Positions 1 through 5,177 of a DNA stretch of 5,177 bases are shown one piece after another. The position numbers were made by a program, and so were the translations under genes. The notes under the pieces were generated by a model. The model made no database searches. It was not told the DNA's origin and saw nothing but the letters and a program-made list of their open reading frames with translations. Source of the stretch: Methanoregula sp. (GTDB taxonomy: Archaea > Halobacteriota > Methanomicrobia > Methanomicrobiales > Methanospirillaceae); the NCBI GenBank assembly GCA_022710665.1, contig JAKLGN010000099.1, forward strand, positions 1-5,177, written 5' to 3'. Within the stretch, counting starts at the first letter, position 1. Every line of letters starts with the position of its first letter.

Positions 1-715
1 CGGTCGCTGCCCAAATCGTCCCGTCCCGTGTCTGCGTTATACCTCTCACAGACAGGTGCGGCAGGCCATCGCGGATGGAAAACGATGTCCAGGCAGTACC
101 GTTCAGCCGGTACAGGCCACCGCGGACAGGCTGGCCGCAACCGACCCAGAGGTCCCCGCCCCGGTCCTCGAACAGGACATCCGCGGATGCTATGGACACG
201 GTGCCGTTTCCCAGAAGACTCGTCAAGCGGCTGTCACGGTAAGACAGGACATCAGTATCCGTCCCGATAATGATCGTTCCATTGCTCCGTTGCACCAGGC
301 TGAGCACCTTTGAGAACGGTACCCCGGGAGCAGGTGCAATCACCTCCCATGAACCCTGCCAAAAATGCGCCAGCCCCCCGTCATGCCCCACCCAGATTCC
401 GCCATCGCGGTCCCGGATAATCTGCCGCACATACCCAAATGAAGGAACATTCCCCGGCGTGGCAGTCCTTGTCCCCGATACACGATCGATGAGAACCACC
501 CCGTCCTTTCCCCCGGTCCAGATGGTATCGTTCACGATGATGAGGGTTGACACCTCGTTGGGGGGGCGGATGATCTGCCATCCCGGGGGAGCTGACTGTA
601 CCTGGACATACCCTAGGAGATTCTGGAGGAGAACGATCATCAGTACGATAACCAGGATTCCTGCCAGGAGCTGGCCGGTGGCACCAAGATGCCTTATAAA
701 ATTATTTTCCCGCAT
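1..715 (-). CDS. Membrane-anchored two-component-regulator-propeller (Reg_prop) protein, partial (C-terminus beyond left edge)
   Basis: The frame is open from an ATG at 715 to the window edge, giving 238 residues with no stop. Residues 1-11 are short and polar, and residues 13-35 form one hydrophobic segment, so this is an uncleaved anchor or a signal peptide. After it come evenly spaced beta-propeller repeats of about 42 residues with the Reg_prop pattern (I..D..G.IWVG...GL): NDTIWTGGKDGV near 62-73, DRDGGIWVGHDGGLAHF near 102-118, a weaker SNGTIIIGTDTDVL near 144-157, DRGGDLWVGCG near 184-194, and TRDGTIWAAT at 229-238. The blades should lie outside the membrane. Such domains usually sense or bind ligands, sometimes in front of a histidine kinase, but whether a kinase follows here cannot be seen. 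The start overlaps the ABC ATPase stop by one base (TGATG), so the gene is probably translated with the transporter. It has no clear ribosome binding site of its own. The fold is fairly certain and the function is unknown. Confidence 0.85.
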   Translation of the reverse strand, partial: MRENNFIRHLGATGQLLAGILVIVLMIVLLQNLLGYVQVQSAPPGWQIIRPPNEVSTLIIVNDTIWTGGKDGVVLIDRVSGTRTATPGNVPSFGYVRQIIRDRDGGIWVGHDGGLAHFWQGSWEVIAPAPGVPFSKVLSLVQRSNGTIIIGTDTDVLSYRDSRLTSLLGNGTVSIASADVLFEDRGGDLWVGCGQPVRGGLYRLNGTAWTSFSIRDGLPHLSVRGITQTRDGTIWAAT

Positions 716-1368
716 CAGAACCCGTCATGGCAGATAGTACCGTTTTCGAACCGGATGATGGTACCATCAATTCGCTCCGCTTCGTACTCATCATGCGTTA
801 CATAGAGCATACGCGATCCGGTTTCCCGCACCGATTCAAGGATCAGCAGGAGCAGATCCTCCCGGAGCGTTCGGTCAAGACTGGTGAGAGGTTCATCAAA
901 GAGGAGGGTCGAAGGCCGCGGGGCAAGGGCCCGGGCAAGCGCGACCCTGCGGGCTTCCCCCCCGGAGATCTGGTCCGGGTACCGGGCAGAGAGCGTGAAA
1001 ATTCCCATACGCTCCAGGAGACTGCGTGTCCGCAGCTGCTGTTCGCCAAAGGCCAGATCGCCCAGTGCAAACCGGATGTTCTCGGCAACGGTCATGTGCG
1101 GCCAGAGTGCCCCGTTCTGGAACACAAATCCGATAGATCGTTCTGAAGGCGGCACCATGGTGCCGGGGCTGCTCATAAGCCTGCCATCCATTGTGATGGT
1201 GCCGGTATCCGGTTTCTCAAGGCCGGCGATGAGACGGAGGAGCGTGGTCTTACCGCTGCCGGAAGGGCCGAGAAGCGCGATCCGTGCATGGTCAGGTATG
1301 GTGAGCGAGACCCGGTCCACAACCCGATACGTATCAAAAGTCTTACTGATTTCATTGAGTTCGATCAT
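715..1368 (-). CDS. ABC transporter ATP-binding protein, ferric-iron/spermidine/sulfate-like family (FbpC/PotA-like), short form
   Basis: This 217-residue cytoplasmic ATPase powers the importer encoded upstream. All ABC motifs are visible: Walker A GPSGSGKT at 34-41, Q-loop Q84 in FVFQNGALWPHMTV, signature ISGGEARR at 134-141, Walker B LLFDEP at 155-160 with catalytic E159, D-loop SLD at 163-165, and H-loop H192 in VTHDEYEAERI. The signature reads ISGGE rather than LSGGQ, a tolerated variation. FbpC and PotA proteins are usually about 350 residues, with a C-terminal TOBE-type regulatory domain. Here the protein stops shortly after the H-loop, so that domain is absent. The natural stop and the overlap with the next gene argue against a sequencing truncation. 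The start lies 4 bases after the permease stop, in a tight operon. The family call is firm, but the substrate cannot be read from the ATPase. Confidence 0.95.
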   Translation of the reverse strand: MIELNEISKTFDTYRVVDRVSLTIPDHARIALLGPSGSGKTTLLRLIAGLEKPDTGTITMDGRLMSSPGTMVPPSERSIGFVFQNGALWPHMTVAENIRFALGDLAFGEQQLRTRSLLERMGIFTLSARYPDQISGGEARRVALARALAPRPSTLLFDEPLTSLDRTLREDLLLLILESVRETGSRMLYVTHDEYEAERIDGTIIRFENGTICHDGF

Positions 1369-1371
1369 GGT

Positions 1372-1376
1372 ATCAC
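1372..1376 (-). promoter_or_regulatory. Ribosome binding site of the ABC ATPase gene (GTGAT)
   Basis: The minus strand reads GTGAT, three bases before the ATG at 1368. It matches part of the archaeal anti-16S consensus GGAGGTGAT. A stronger-looking GAGGAG lies at 1389-1384, but its spacing of about 15 bases is too long for this ATG. The site overlaps the permease stop codon, which fits translational coupling. Confidence 0.4.
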
Positions 1377-2989
1377 GGCAAATCTCCTCGTATACCGCTA
1401 CCCCGGCTGACCCGCCACAGCAAAAGGATAGTGCCTGAACTTACCCCCAGTGTCAGTACGGTTACCATCAGGCATAAGCCTGCCACATCGGAAGACGACC
1501 CGTAATGGAGATAGTTGTAGATACGCATGGTAATCGTGGCATGCCCCGGTGGTGAGACGATCAGCGTGGCACCCAGTTCAGCGAGTGTCAGTGATGCAAG
1601 GATGCCCGCTGAGACGACCAGCCCGGGTGCAAAGAGCGGGAGGTGGATCCGTGTCCAGGCATCAAATCTGCTTTTCGCAAAGACCGTTGCAGCATCGAAG
1701 AGGAGCGGGTCTATGAAACGCATCTGGACAAAGAGGATGATCGCGGCGAAGGGGGAGAATTTTATGACGGAAACCATGGCAGGCATAATAAGTGCCGGGT
1801 AGAATGCAGAGAAGAACGGAAGGTTTCCCATCGTGATCATCCCAATCCCGATAAGGGGAGCCGGAACGGCGAGCGGGACGAGGACAATAAGCCATGCAGC
1901 AGCACCGCGGAAACCCGGCCGCTTCAGTTCCTGCGCTGCGGCAAGCGCCAGTGGCAGGGAAATGAGAATGACCAGGACAGCGGTCAGCAGGCTGTAGGCC
2001 AGTTCTTCCTGTGCCATAAGGATGGATGCAAAAAAAACGTTTGGGCTTTCAAAAGCCAGGAAAAGTCCTGAGAAGAGGACAAGGATCTGGACCGCCACGA
2101 GAACTGTCGAACCTGCCTGCAGCACACGGAACCAGCCCGGGAATTCCGGGAGGGTGGCAGACCGTGCCGGGATCCAGCCGGGAGTCTGGGCGAGCGTTCG
2201 GATCCCCGCCCTGCTCGCGACCATGACAAGAAAGGTGACCAAAAGGAGCGGCACGGCATAGAGCACTGCCTCGGCAGCGCTGTTGGAGGCACTGAACTGC
2301 GCAAATATATCAAGCGCATATACATCGGCACCGAACAGCGAGGGCACGGAATAGTCCGTGCAGCACAGGAGGAAAACGAAACCGAACGCTGCCCCCAGTG
2401 CCGGGGCAGCCATAGGCAGGATAATACGCCAAAGGACGACAATATCGGAACGGACGAGCCGGCCGGCATCGACGAGCCGGATATCAAGGGAAGCAAATGC
2501 AAGCCACGACAGGAACGCGGAGAGCGGGAGGAGAGCCATCAGTTCTACCCAGAAACTTACCAGCCATCCGGTTGCCGGAAGGCCGGGGACTATCAGATGG
2601 GCACCGTGAATCGCTTCAGACCAGGTAAGTGCGTGGATATACGGGGGTATTCCCGCAAGGGCAAGCAGCATTAAAAGTATGCCATACCGCAGTTTTCCCG
2701 GGAGTCTGAACAGGGCTGAAATGAAGAGGATGCCAATCAGTAAGCCGCTACCGGCAACTGCTGCAGCGAGTCCGACGCTCGCAGCGAGGAGGCCGGTTCT
2801 CCGTGGCGTGAGAACCAGGGGGGATGTGATGTCTGCAGATCCTGTCATATATGCCTGGACCAGATCAAACGAAAGACCAATCAGGGGGCAGAGTATCAGG
2901 AGAAAAAACAGGATTGTCGCAAGCGTAACGGCGATTCTTTCCGGTGAAAGCCTGGCAGCGAATCGATGAAAAAAAGAGGAGGTTGTCAT
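1373..2989 (-). CDS. ABC transporter permease, ferric-iron type with two fused permease domains (FbpB/FutB-like)
   Basis: The 538-residue product is an integral membrane protein forming the solute channel of the importer. About twelve hydrophobic segments can be seen in two sets of six, near 20-42, 66-93, 101-120, 141-168, 187-210 and 239-258, then 292-313, 332-352, 364-388, 396-421, 456-480 and 503-526. Each half has an EAA-type loop that docks on the ATPase: DAGRLVRSDIVVLWRIILP near 174-192, and DAATVFAKSRFDAWTRIHLP near 432-451. Two such loops in one chain show fused permease domains, the usual form in the FbpB group, and the length is typical (about 500-560). The gene starts 17 bases after the binding-protein stop. 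No convincing ribosome binding site precedes the ATG, so it may depend on coupling with the gene before it. The permease identity is firm and the iron specificity is inferred from the family. Confidence 0.94.
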   Translation of the reverse strand: MTTSSFFHRFAARLSPERIAVTLATILFFLLILCPLIGLSFDLVQAYMTGSADITSPLVLTPRRTGLLAASVGLAAAVAGSGLLIGILFISALFRLPGKLRYGILLMLLALAGIPPYIHALTWSEAIHGAHLIVPGLPATGWLVSFWVELMALLPLSAFLSWLAFASLDIRLVDAGRLVRSDIVVLWRIILPMAAPALGAAFGFVFLLCCTDYSVPSLFGADVYALDIFAQFSASNSAAEAVLYAVPLLLVTFLVMVASRAGIRTLAQTPGWIPARSATLPEFPGWFRVLQAGSTVLVAVQILVLFSGLFLAFESPNVFFASILMAQEELAYSLLTAVLVILISLPLALAAAQELKRPGFRGAAAWLIVLVPLAVPAPLIGIGMITMGNLPFFSAFYPALIMPAMVSVIKFSPFAAIILFVQMRFIDPLLFDAATVFAKSRFDAWTRIHLPLFAPGLVVSAGILASLTLAELGATLIVSPPGHATITMRIYNYLHYGSSSDVAGLCLMVTVLTLGVSSGTILLLWRVSRGSGIRGDLP

Positions 2990-3006
2990 GGCAGTTCAGC
3001 GATAAC

Positions 3007-4044
3007 TTACCGGACAAAAATTTCCGTAAGGTCCTTCCTGGCAGGTTCGAGAGAATTGTAGATATCCTGGTATGTCACCGGAATAGTCCTAATGCCGGTA
3101 CTGTTGATACAAGGAGAACCCGGGATATCCCGTACCGGGATCTGGATCCAACCGGAGGAAACCATGGCGGACTCCTGTCTCTTTTCCAGCAGGTAATCCA
3201 TGAAGATTTTTCCTTCCTGTGGGCCGGGTGCACCTGCGATCAGCGCGACCGTATTGGGTATGACCAGAGTCCCCATCTGTCCTTCACCCTGGTCCGGGAT
3301 GATAATCGTCACATTCTTCCCATTCTCCACTGCCCCGCAGGCATCATCGGTATCGGTCAGCCCGTACGTGATGCGGCTATCCGCAACAAGGTCACGGACA
3401 ACCGAATTCCCGTCAACGGTCCGCACACCACGGTTGTTCAGGGAAGTGAAAAATTCCCGGGCTTTTTCTTTCCCGAGATAGCCATATAAAGCTGCAGCCT
3501 GAGTTGCGGTGGTGCCGAACATCGGGTACGCAATCCCAACGCTTTTTGCAGGATATTTCTCATCGAGCATATCGTACACGGAATGTGGGTATTGCGATGG
3601 CGCGAGCAGGTCGGTGTTGACAATAAAGATCCGTGCGCGTCCGCCAAAACCCGTCCAGAAACCTTCAGGATCCCGGAACCGGGCCGGGATATCTGCCGCT
3701 GAGGGCGAGTGGTAGGGTGCGAGCACATGTTCGTTCTTTAAGACCATTGTCTGGCTGAATTCACCGCTCCAGAATACATCGGCCTGAGGCCGGGCTTTTT
3801 CGGCAATGAGGCGGTTCACAAGTCCCGTGGTCTTCGCGGCTTCCACGTCATAGACCGGCATGACACGGATGCCGGTCTCGTTCTCAAATGCGTCAAAGAC
3901 CTGTTCGGAATAGACCTGGTCAACGGAAGTGTAAACAACAACGGTCCTCTCCTGCCCGCTGTTCTGCCCCAGAATACCAAAAGCAGCGCTGATGATGATG
4001 ACAACAGCGATACCAAAAGCAAGTTTCATGGAACGTCCGGTCAT
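3007..4044 (-). CDS. Extracellular solute-binding protein of the ferric-iron (COG1840, FbpA/AfuA-like) group
   Basis: The 345-residue product captures the solute outside the membrane and delivers it to the permease. Residues 1-6 are basic and polar, and residues 7-26 are a hydrophobic export signal or anchor. No lipobox cysteine follows, so it is not an obvious lipoprotein. The mature part has family features: VVVYTSVDQVYSEQVFDAFE near 35-54, PQADVFWSGEFSQTMVLK near 86-103, FWTGFGGRARIFIVNTDLL near 129-147, YGLTDTDDA at 227-235, and SSGWIQIPVRD near 296-306. Where FbpA has the paired iron-binding tyrosines, this protein has TDTDD, so metal binding, if any, must differ. The chain has only two cysteines (C236, C312), which could pair. 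The ATG at 4044 was chosen because GTGAT precedes it by 5 bases; an in-frame ATG at 4029 is an alternative that keeps the hydrophobic segment. This is the first gene of the transporter operon. Confidence 0.92.
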   Translation of the reverse strand: MTGRSMKLAFGIAVVIIISAAFGILGQNSGQERTVVVYTSVDQVYSEQVFDAFENETGIRVMPVYDVEAAKTTGLVNRLIAEKARPQADVFWSGEFSQTMVLKNEHVLAPYHSPSAADIPARFRDPEGFWTGFGGRARIFIVNTDLLAPSQYPHSVYDMLDEKYPAKSVGIAYPMFGTTATQAAALYGYLGKEKAREFFTSLNNRGVRTVDGNSVVRDLVADSRITYGLTDTDDACGAVENGKNVTIIIPDQGEGQMGTLVIPNTVALIAGAPGPQEGKIFMDYLLEKRQESAMVSSGWIQIPVRDIPGSPCINSTGIRTIPVTYQDIYNSLEPARKDLTEIFVR

Positions 4045-4049
4045 GGAAC

Positions 4050-4054
4050 ATCAC
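4050..4054 (-). promoter_or_regulatory. Ribosome binding site of the solute-binding protein gene (GTGAT)
   Basis: The minus strand reads GTGAT with a 5-base spacer before the ATG at 4044. It matches the archaeal GGTGAT type and favours this start over the in-frame ATG at 4029, which has no such element in front of it. Confidence 0.45.
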
Positions 4055-4087
4055 GAATCAGAGAATATACAGGTATCTTCCCCGGGA

Positions 4088-4106
4088 GTTTTTAAAAACC
4101 ATACGG
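4088..4106 (-). promoter_or_regulatory. Candidate archaeal promoter (BRE plus TATA-like box) of the transporter operon
   Basis: On the minus strand CCGTATGG (4106-4099) runs directly into TTTTTAAAAAC (4098-4088), an A/T block of the kind used as a TATA box by archaea. A start of transcription about 25 bases downstream would fall near 4067, leaving a leader of about 23 bases that contains the GTGAT ribosome binding site. A second, weaker choice is GTATATTC at 4070-4063, which would give a nearly leaderless message. The position fits well, but no transcript data are available here. Confidence 0.45.
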
Positions 4107-4111
4107 TTTTT
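4094..4111. repeat. Inverted repeat overlapping the transporter promoter, possible operator
   Basis: The plus strand reads AAAAACC-ATAC-GGTTTTT, a perfect 7-base inverted repeat around a 4-base centre. One arm is part of the TATA-like box of the transporter operon, so a repressor dimer bound here would block TBP. The left arm also belongs to a 12-base palindrome, GTTTTTAAAAAC (4088-4099). The arms are mostly A and T, so chance is a real alternative. A transcription terminator is unlikely, because the site lies between two divergent start codons. Confidence 0.35.
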
Positions 4112-4172
4112 GTTTTTTCATCGTCATCGATCGTCTGTTCTGGCCACCCTGAAAAATATTCGTTTGCTTTAT

Positions 4173-4188
4173 CCGTATGCTTATGTAC
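4173..4188 (+). promoter_or_regulatory. Candidate archaeal promoter of the CooC-like gene
   Basis: CCGTATGC (4173-4180) is followed by TTATGTAC (4181-4188), a weak TATA-like stretch. Transcription would then begin near 4210, about 22 bases before the ATG at 4232. Other A/T-rich candidates are AAAAATATT (4152-4160) and CATATT (4202-4207); the last would give a leaderless message. I prefer the first because the same CCGTATG element sits in front of the TATA-like box of the divergent operon, but the choice is uncertain. Confidence 0.3.
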
Positions 4189-4231
4189 CAGGATCAACCA
4201 TCATATTCTGATATCACGGGACGCGTCTGTC

Positions 4232-5032
4232 ATGAAGATTGCAGTATCAGGGAAAGGCGGGACCGGCAAGACATTTCTCGCGGGAACACTGGCTGCACAT
4301 TTTGCGGCCGGGGGACATCCGGTCATAGCCATAGACGCAGATCCTTCACCCAATCTGGCAGTAACCCTGGGACTGAGTCTGGAGGAAGCCGGAAAGATCC
4401 TTCCCGTTGCAGAGAACGGCGAACTGATCCGGCTCAAGACCGGCACTGACTATTCGGGCGTGTTCCGGCTCACCTTCACGGTTGACGATATTATTGAAAA
4501 CTATGCTGTGCCGACACCGTCCGGTGCACATCTGATGGTGATGGGGACCGTCCGTTCCCTGGGCTCCGGGTGCGCCTGCCCCGCCCATTCCGTGGTAAAG
4601 GCACTCCTCCGGCACCTGATCGTTGATCGCAATGAGATCGTCATCCTCGACATGGATGCTGGGATCGAACATCTCGGCCGGGGCACTGCAGAGCATGTCG
4701 ATACCCTGCTGGTTGTTTCAGACGCAAACCGGAAATCGCTTGAGGTGGCAAAGACCATCTGCCATATGGCACAGGACTCGTCTATCCGACAGGTAGTTCT
4801 TATCGGTAACCGGCTTTCAAGCCCTGCACAGGAACAGGTCCTCAAAGTATTTGCGGAAAAGACCAAAATCCCCCTCCCGGCCCTGATCCCCTTCGACCAG
4901 GGGGTATTCGACAACGGTATCAGTGGCGACCCGGTTGATGAAAAACGGTCTCCTGCCATGCGGGAAGTCAGGAATCTCGCCACGTTGCTTGAATCCGGTC
5001 AATTAAAAAAAACTGATGCCCTGGTGAACTGA
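4232..5032 (+). CDS. cooC: CooC-like ATPase, carbon monoxide dehydrogenase (nickel) maturation factor family
   Basis: The 266-residue cytoplasmic P-loop protein belongs to the SIMIBI (MinD/ParA/NifH) superfamily. CooC and AcsF proteins use ATP to help load nickel into CO dehydrogenase or acetyl-CoA synthase. It has the deviant Walker A KGGTGKT at 8-14 with signature lysine K8, switch I IDADPSPNL at 34-42, the metal-binding CxC pair C114/C116 in GSGCACPAH, and the hallmark ILDMDAGIEHLGRGT at 138-152. The length is usual for the family. The frame extends upstream to 3992, but the 80 extra codons cross the divergent promoter and overlap the binding-protein gene, while the start at 4232 gives the canonical MKIAVSGKGG opening. 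No clear ribosome binding site precedes it. No CO dehydrogenase gene is in view, so the target enzyme is inferred. Confidence 0.92.
   Translation: MKIAVSGKGGTGKTFLAGTLAAHFAAGGHPVIAIDADPSPNLAVTLGLSLEEAGKILPVAENGELIRLKTGTDYSGVFRLTFTVDDIIENYAVPTPSGAHLMVMGTVRSLGSGCACPAHSVVKALLRHLIVDRNEIVILDMDAGIEHLGRGTAEHVDTLLVVSDANRKSLEVAKTICHMAQDSSIRQVVLIGNRLSSPAQEQVLKVFAEKTKIPLPALIPFDQGVFDNGISGDPVDEKRSPAMREVRNLATLLESGQLKKTDALVN
5023..5027 (+). promoter_or_regulatory. Ribosome binding site of the second P-loop ATPase gene (GGTGA)
   Basis: GGTGA lies within the last codons of the CooC-like gene, 4 bases before the ATG at 5032. It matches the archaeal GGTGAT consensus and supports the overlapping start. Confidence 0.5.
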
Positions 5033-5177
5033 TGAAAACGATTGTTACCATGGGAAGGGGCGGGACGGGAAAGACCAGTTTTGTTGCCCTGATGGCGAAG
5101 TACCTGATCAATACCAGGGCTTTCCCGGTTCTCCTCGTTGATGCAGATCCCGACCAGAACCTTGCGGAGATGGTGGG
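5032..5177 (+). CDS. Second CooC/MinD-superfamily P-loop ATPase, partial (C-terminus beyond right edge)
   Basis: Forty-eight codons are visible from the ATG at 5032 to the edge. The product opens MKTIVTMGRGGTGKTSF, a deviant Walker A at 8-15 with catalytic K14, followed by a hydrophobic strand and switch I LLVDADPDQNL at 34-44. This matches the layout of the CooC-like protein just before it (KGGTGKT, IDADPSPNL), so the two are paralogues in tandem. The signature lysine of the family is R9 here. The start overlaps the preceding stop by one base (TGATG) and has a well-placed GGTGA, so the two proteins are probably made together in similar amounts. Whether it carries a CxC metal site or the DxAGIEHLGRG motif cannot be seen. 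The superfamily is firm and the exact role is unknown. Confidence 0.85.
   Translation, partial: MKTIVTMGRGGTGKTSFVALMAKYLINTRAFPVLLVDADPDQNLAEMV

Noticed and set aside
28..737. Overlapping plus-strand open frames that could be read as small genes
   Set aside because: Their products are rich in R, G, P and H without any recognisable pattern, and they lie opposite the minus-strand frame that encodes a clear anchor and regular propeller blades.
1367..1389. Mini-frame GTG-ATA-CCA-TGA behind a strong GAGGAG, ending over the ATPase start codon
   Set aside because: It looks like a leader peptide for coupling, but three codons are easily met by chance and the region is already explained by the permease end and the GTGAT site.
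2944..3489. A 181-codon plus-strand frame opposite the binding-protein gene
   Set aside because: It is antisense to a convincing solute-binding protein and its product shows no domain, signal or motif.
4114..4156. TTTTTC and GAAAAA inverted pair in the intergenic region as a terminator or operator
   Set aside because: The arms are short and A/T only, the loop is over 30 bases, and no gene ends nearby.
3992..4231. N-terminal extension of the CooC-like protein by 80 residues
   Set aside because: It would run through the divergent promoter and into the binding-protein gene, it has no conserved features, and the ATG at 4232 gives the normal family N-terminus.
5005..5012. Run of eight A near the end of the CooC-like gene as a programmed frameshift site
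   Set aside because: A -1 slip meets a stop within two codons and a +1 slip within a few more, so neither yields a meaningful product nor a fusion to the next gene.

Overview
The window is compact, gene-dense and of moderate GC content. It looks archaeal, most likely from a methanogen of the Methanomicrobiales type, although no marker gene here proves that. The clues are a CooC-like nickel-cluster maturation ATPase, a membrane-anchored protein with two-component-regulator-propeller repeats (numerous in these methanogens), TATA-like promoter elements in place of bacterial -35/-10 boxes, and GGTGAT-type ribosome binding sites that match the archaeal 16S tail.

The layout is two divergent operons separated by a 187-base regulatory gap (4045-4231). 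The left operon reads on the minus strand and holds a complete ferric-iron-type ABC importer, followed by a fourth gene. The order is the substrate-binding protein (4044-3007), a fused double permease (2989-1373), a short ATPase (1368-715), and then a propeller protein that begins inside the ATPase stop codon (TGATG) and runs off the left edge (715-1). The propeller frame is open to the edge. The long plus-strand frames over bases 1-737 are its antisense shadows.

The right operon reads on the plus strand. It holds a CooC-like ATPase with an intact deviant Walker A, a CxC metal motif and a DMDAGIEHLGRGT motif (4232-5032). A second ATPase of the same superfamily begins inside its stop codon (again TGATG) and is cut by the right edge. 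In this second protein the signature lysine of the deviant Walker A is an arginine.

As a working picture, the left operon imports an oxyanion- or metal-type solute (annotated as ferric iron by family) with help from an external propeller protein. The right operon makes a pair of coupled P-loop ATPases for metallocentre assembly, for example in CO dehydrogenase/acetyl-CoA synthase. The shared intergenic region carries a similar 7-base element at almost the same distance from each start codon, so co-regulation is possible but unproven. I saw no RNA gene, CRISPR array, insertion sequence, terminator hairpin or attachment site.
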